Made by a program: the position numbers and the translations under genes
In this document: in pieces, positions 5,308 through 5,972 of the stretch
Layout of the letters: every line of letters begins with the position of its first letter
Numbering within the stretch: the stretch's first letter is position 1
NCBI GenBank assembly: GCA_946886325.1
Contig: CAMPIK010000167.1
Location: forward strand, 1-5,972
From: an uncultured Shinella sp.
GTDB lineage: Bacteria > Pseudomonadota > Alphaproteobacteria > Rhizobiales > Rhizobiaceae
Length of the DNA: 5,972 nucleotides
Direction of reading: 5' to 3'
The notes under the pieces: generated by a model
The model's input: only the letters and a program-made list of their open reading frames with translations
Database searches by the model: none
What the model was told of the DNA's origin: nothing

Positions 5308-5972
5308 ATGGAACGCGCCATGTATCATCAGGAACCGAAGGTGCAGCAGAACGATCTCACGGTGTTGAGAACGTCGTCGCTGACCGGCGTCATCGAGCGC
5401 GAGCTCGAGCACCTCATCCTGACCGGCGAACTGAAGCCCGGCGAGCGGCTGAACGAGATCCAGCTCTCGACCCGCTTCGGCACCAGCCGCGGGCCGCTGC
5501 GCGAGGCGACGCGCAGCCTGCAGGCCAAGGGCCTCGTCGAGAGCATCCGCAACCGCGGCGTCTTCGTGCGCTCCGTCTCGCCGACGGAAGCACTCGAAAT
5601 CTACGACGTGCGCGCCGCGATCTTCGGTCTTGCAGGGCGCCTGCTCGCCGACCTTGTCAACGACCAGATGCTCGCCCGGCTGAATGCCTTTCTCGACCAG
5701 ATGGACGAGATCGCCGCGAGCAAGAACTTCGACGACTACTACCCCGTCAACCTCGCCTTCCACGACTATCTCGTCACCTCGACCGGCAACGGCACGCTCG
5801 TCAAGGAATACAAGGGCTTCGTCAACAAGCTGCACCTTGCCCGCGCCCGCGGCCTCGTCCAGGCCGGCGGGCTTTCGGTCTCCAATCGCGAGCACCGCGA
5901 GATGGTCGACGCGCTCGCCTCCGGCAACCGCGAACGCGCCCAGGAAGCCTTCTTCCGCCATGTCGAGCGCTC
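5308..5972 (+). CDS. GntR-family transcriptional regulator, FCD subfamily (3' end cut by window)
   Basis: The frame runs from ATG 5308 to the right edge without a stop, giving 221 codons of a protein usually of about 220-250 residues. An N-terminal winged helix-turn-helix spans about 26-88, with LKPGERLNE at 42-50, the recognition-helix region SRGPLREA at 60-67 (family norm SRTPVREA) and the wing RNRGVFV at 81-87. The all-helical FCD ligand domain follows: R102, NLAFH at 148-152, TGN at 159-161, EHREMVDAL at 195-203 and H218. H152, H196 and H218 match the three metal-binding histidines of FCD domains; the aspartate often found four residues before the first is N148, a common variant. Such regulators usually sense organic acids, often through a bound metal, so this is a good candidate to control the upstream acid-catabolic genes. 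The start could also be ATG 5320, which has GGAA 6 nt upstream, while 5308 lacks a clear ribosome binding site. Confidence 0.88.
   Translation, partial: MERAMYHQEPKVQQNDLTVLRTSSLTGVIERELEHLILTGELKPGERLNEIQLSTRFGTSRGPLREATRSLQAKGLVESIRNRGVFVRSVSPTEALEIYDVRAAIFGLAGRLLADLVNDQMLARLNAFLDQMDEIAASKNFDDYYPVNLAFHDYLVTSTGNGTLVKEYKGFVNKLHLARARGLVQAGGLSVSNREHREMVDALASGNRERAQEAFFRHVER

Noticed and set aside
4163..5308. 381-codon minus-strand frame opposite the TtuC/DmlA-like gene
   Set aside because: It has no motif and fully overlaps a well-supported enzyme gene. Its start near 5308 is coincidental.
5305..5961. 218-codon minus-strand frame at the right end
   Set aside because: The plus strand here encodes an unmistakable GntR/FCD protein that simply lacks a stop within the window.

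Overview
The window looks like alphaproteobacterial DNA, most likely from the Rhizobiales. It is very GC-rich with strong G/C bias at third codon positions, genes are tightly packed, and overlapping starts are preceded by strong GGAGG-type ribosome binding sites. The genus cannot be fixed from the sequence alone. All six genes lie on the + strand, and there is no RNA gene, CRISPR array, insertion sequence or other mobile element that I can see.

Layout: (1) 2-904, the 3' portion of an AbrB-family integral membrane protein, cut off by the left edge; (2) 888-1679, a short-chain dehydrogenase/reductase (SDR) starting at TTG; (3) 1697-3097, an MmgE/PrpD-family protein (2-methylcitrate dehydratase / cis-aconitate decarboxylase fold); (4) 3094-4197, an isocitrate/isopropylmalate dehydrogenase-family protein; (5) 4184-5254, a second, divergent member of that family resembling tartrate/D-malate dehydrogenase (TtuC/DmlA); (6) 5308 to the right edge, a GntR regulator of the FCD subfamily, cut off before its stop codon. 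Genes 1-5 overlap or are at most 17 bp apart, so they almost certainly form one translationally coupled operon. The only real intergenic gap is the 53 bp before the regulator. It is AT-rich and holds nested ATTG/CAAT inverted repeats over a possible -10 box, a candidate operator.

Taken together this looks like a catabolic island for a hydroxylated di- or tricarboxylic acid: a membrane protein that may carry the substrate, an SDR, a dehydratase/isomerase/decarboxylase-fold enzyme, two metal- and NAD(P)-dependent beta-decarboxylating dehydrogenases of different subclasses, and a ligand-sensing repressor-type regulator. The substrate cannot be read from the sequence. The points most worth a second look are the SDR without the usual catalytic Ser and Tyr, the loss of the catalytic Tyr in the first decarboxylating dehydrogenase but not the second, and the combination of genes itself.
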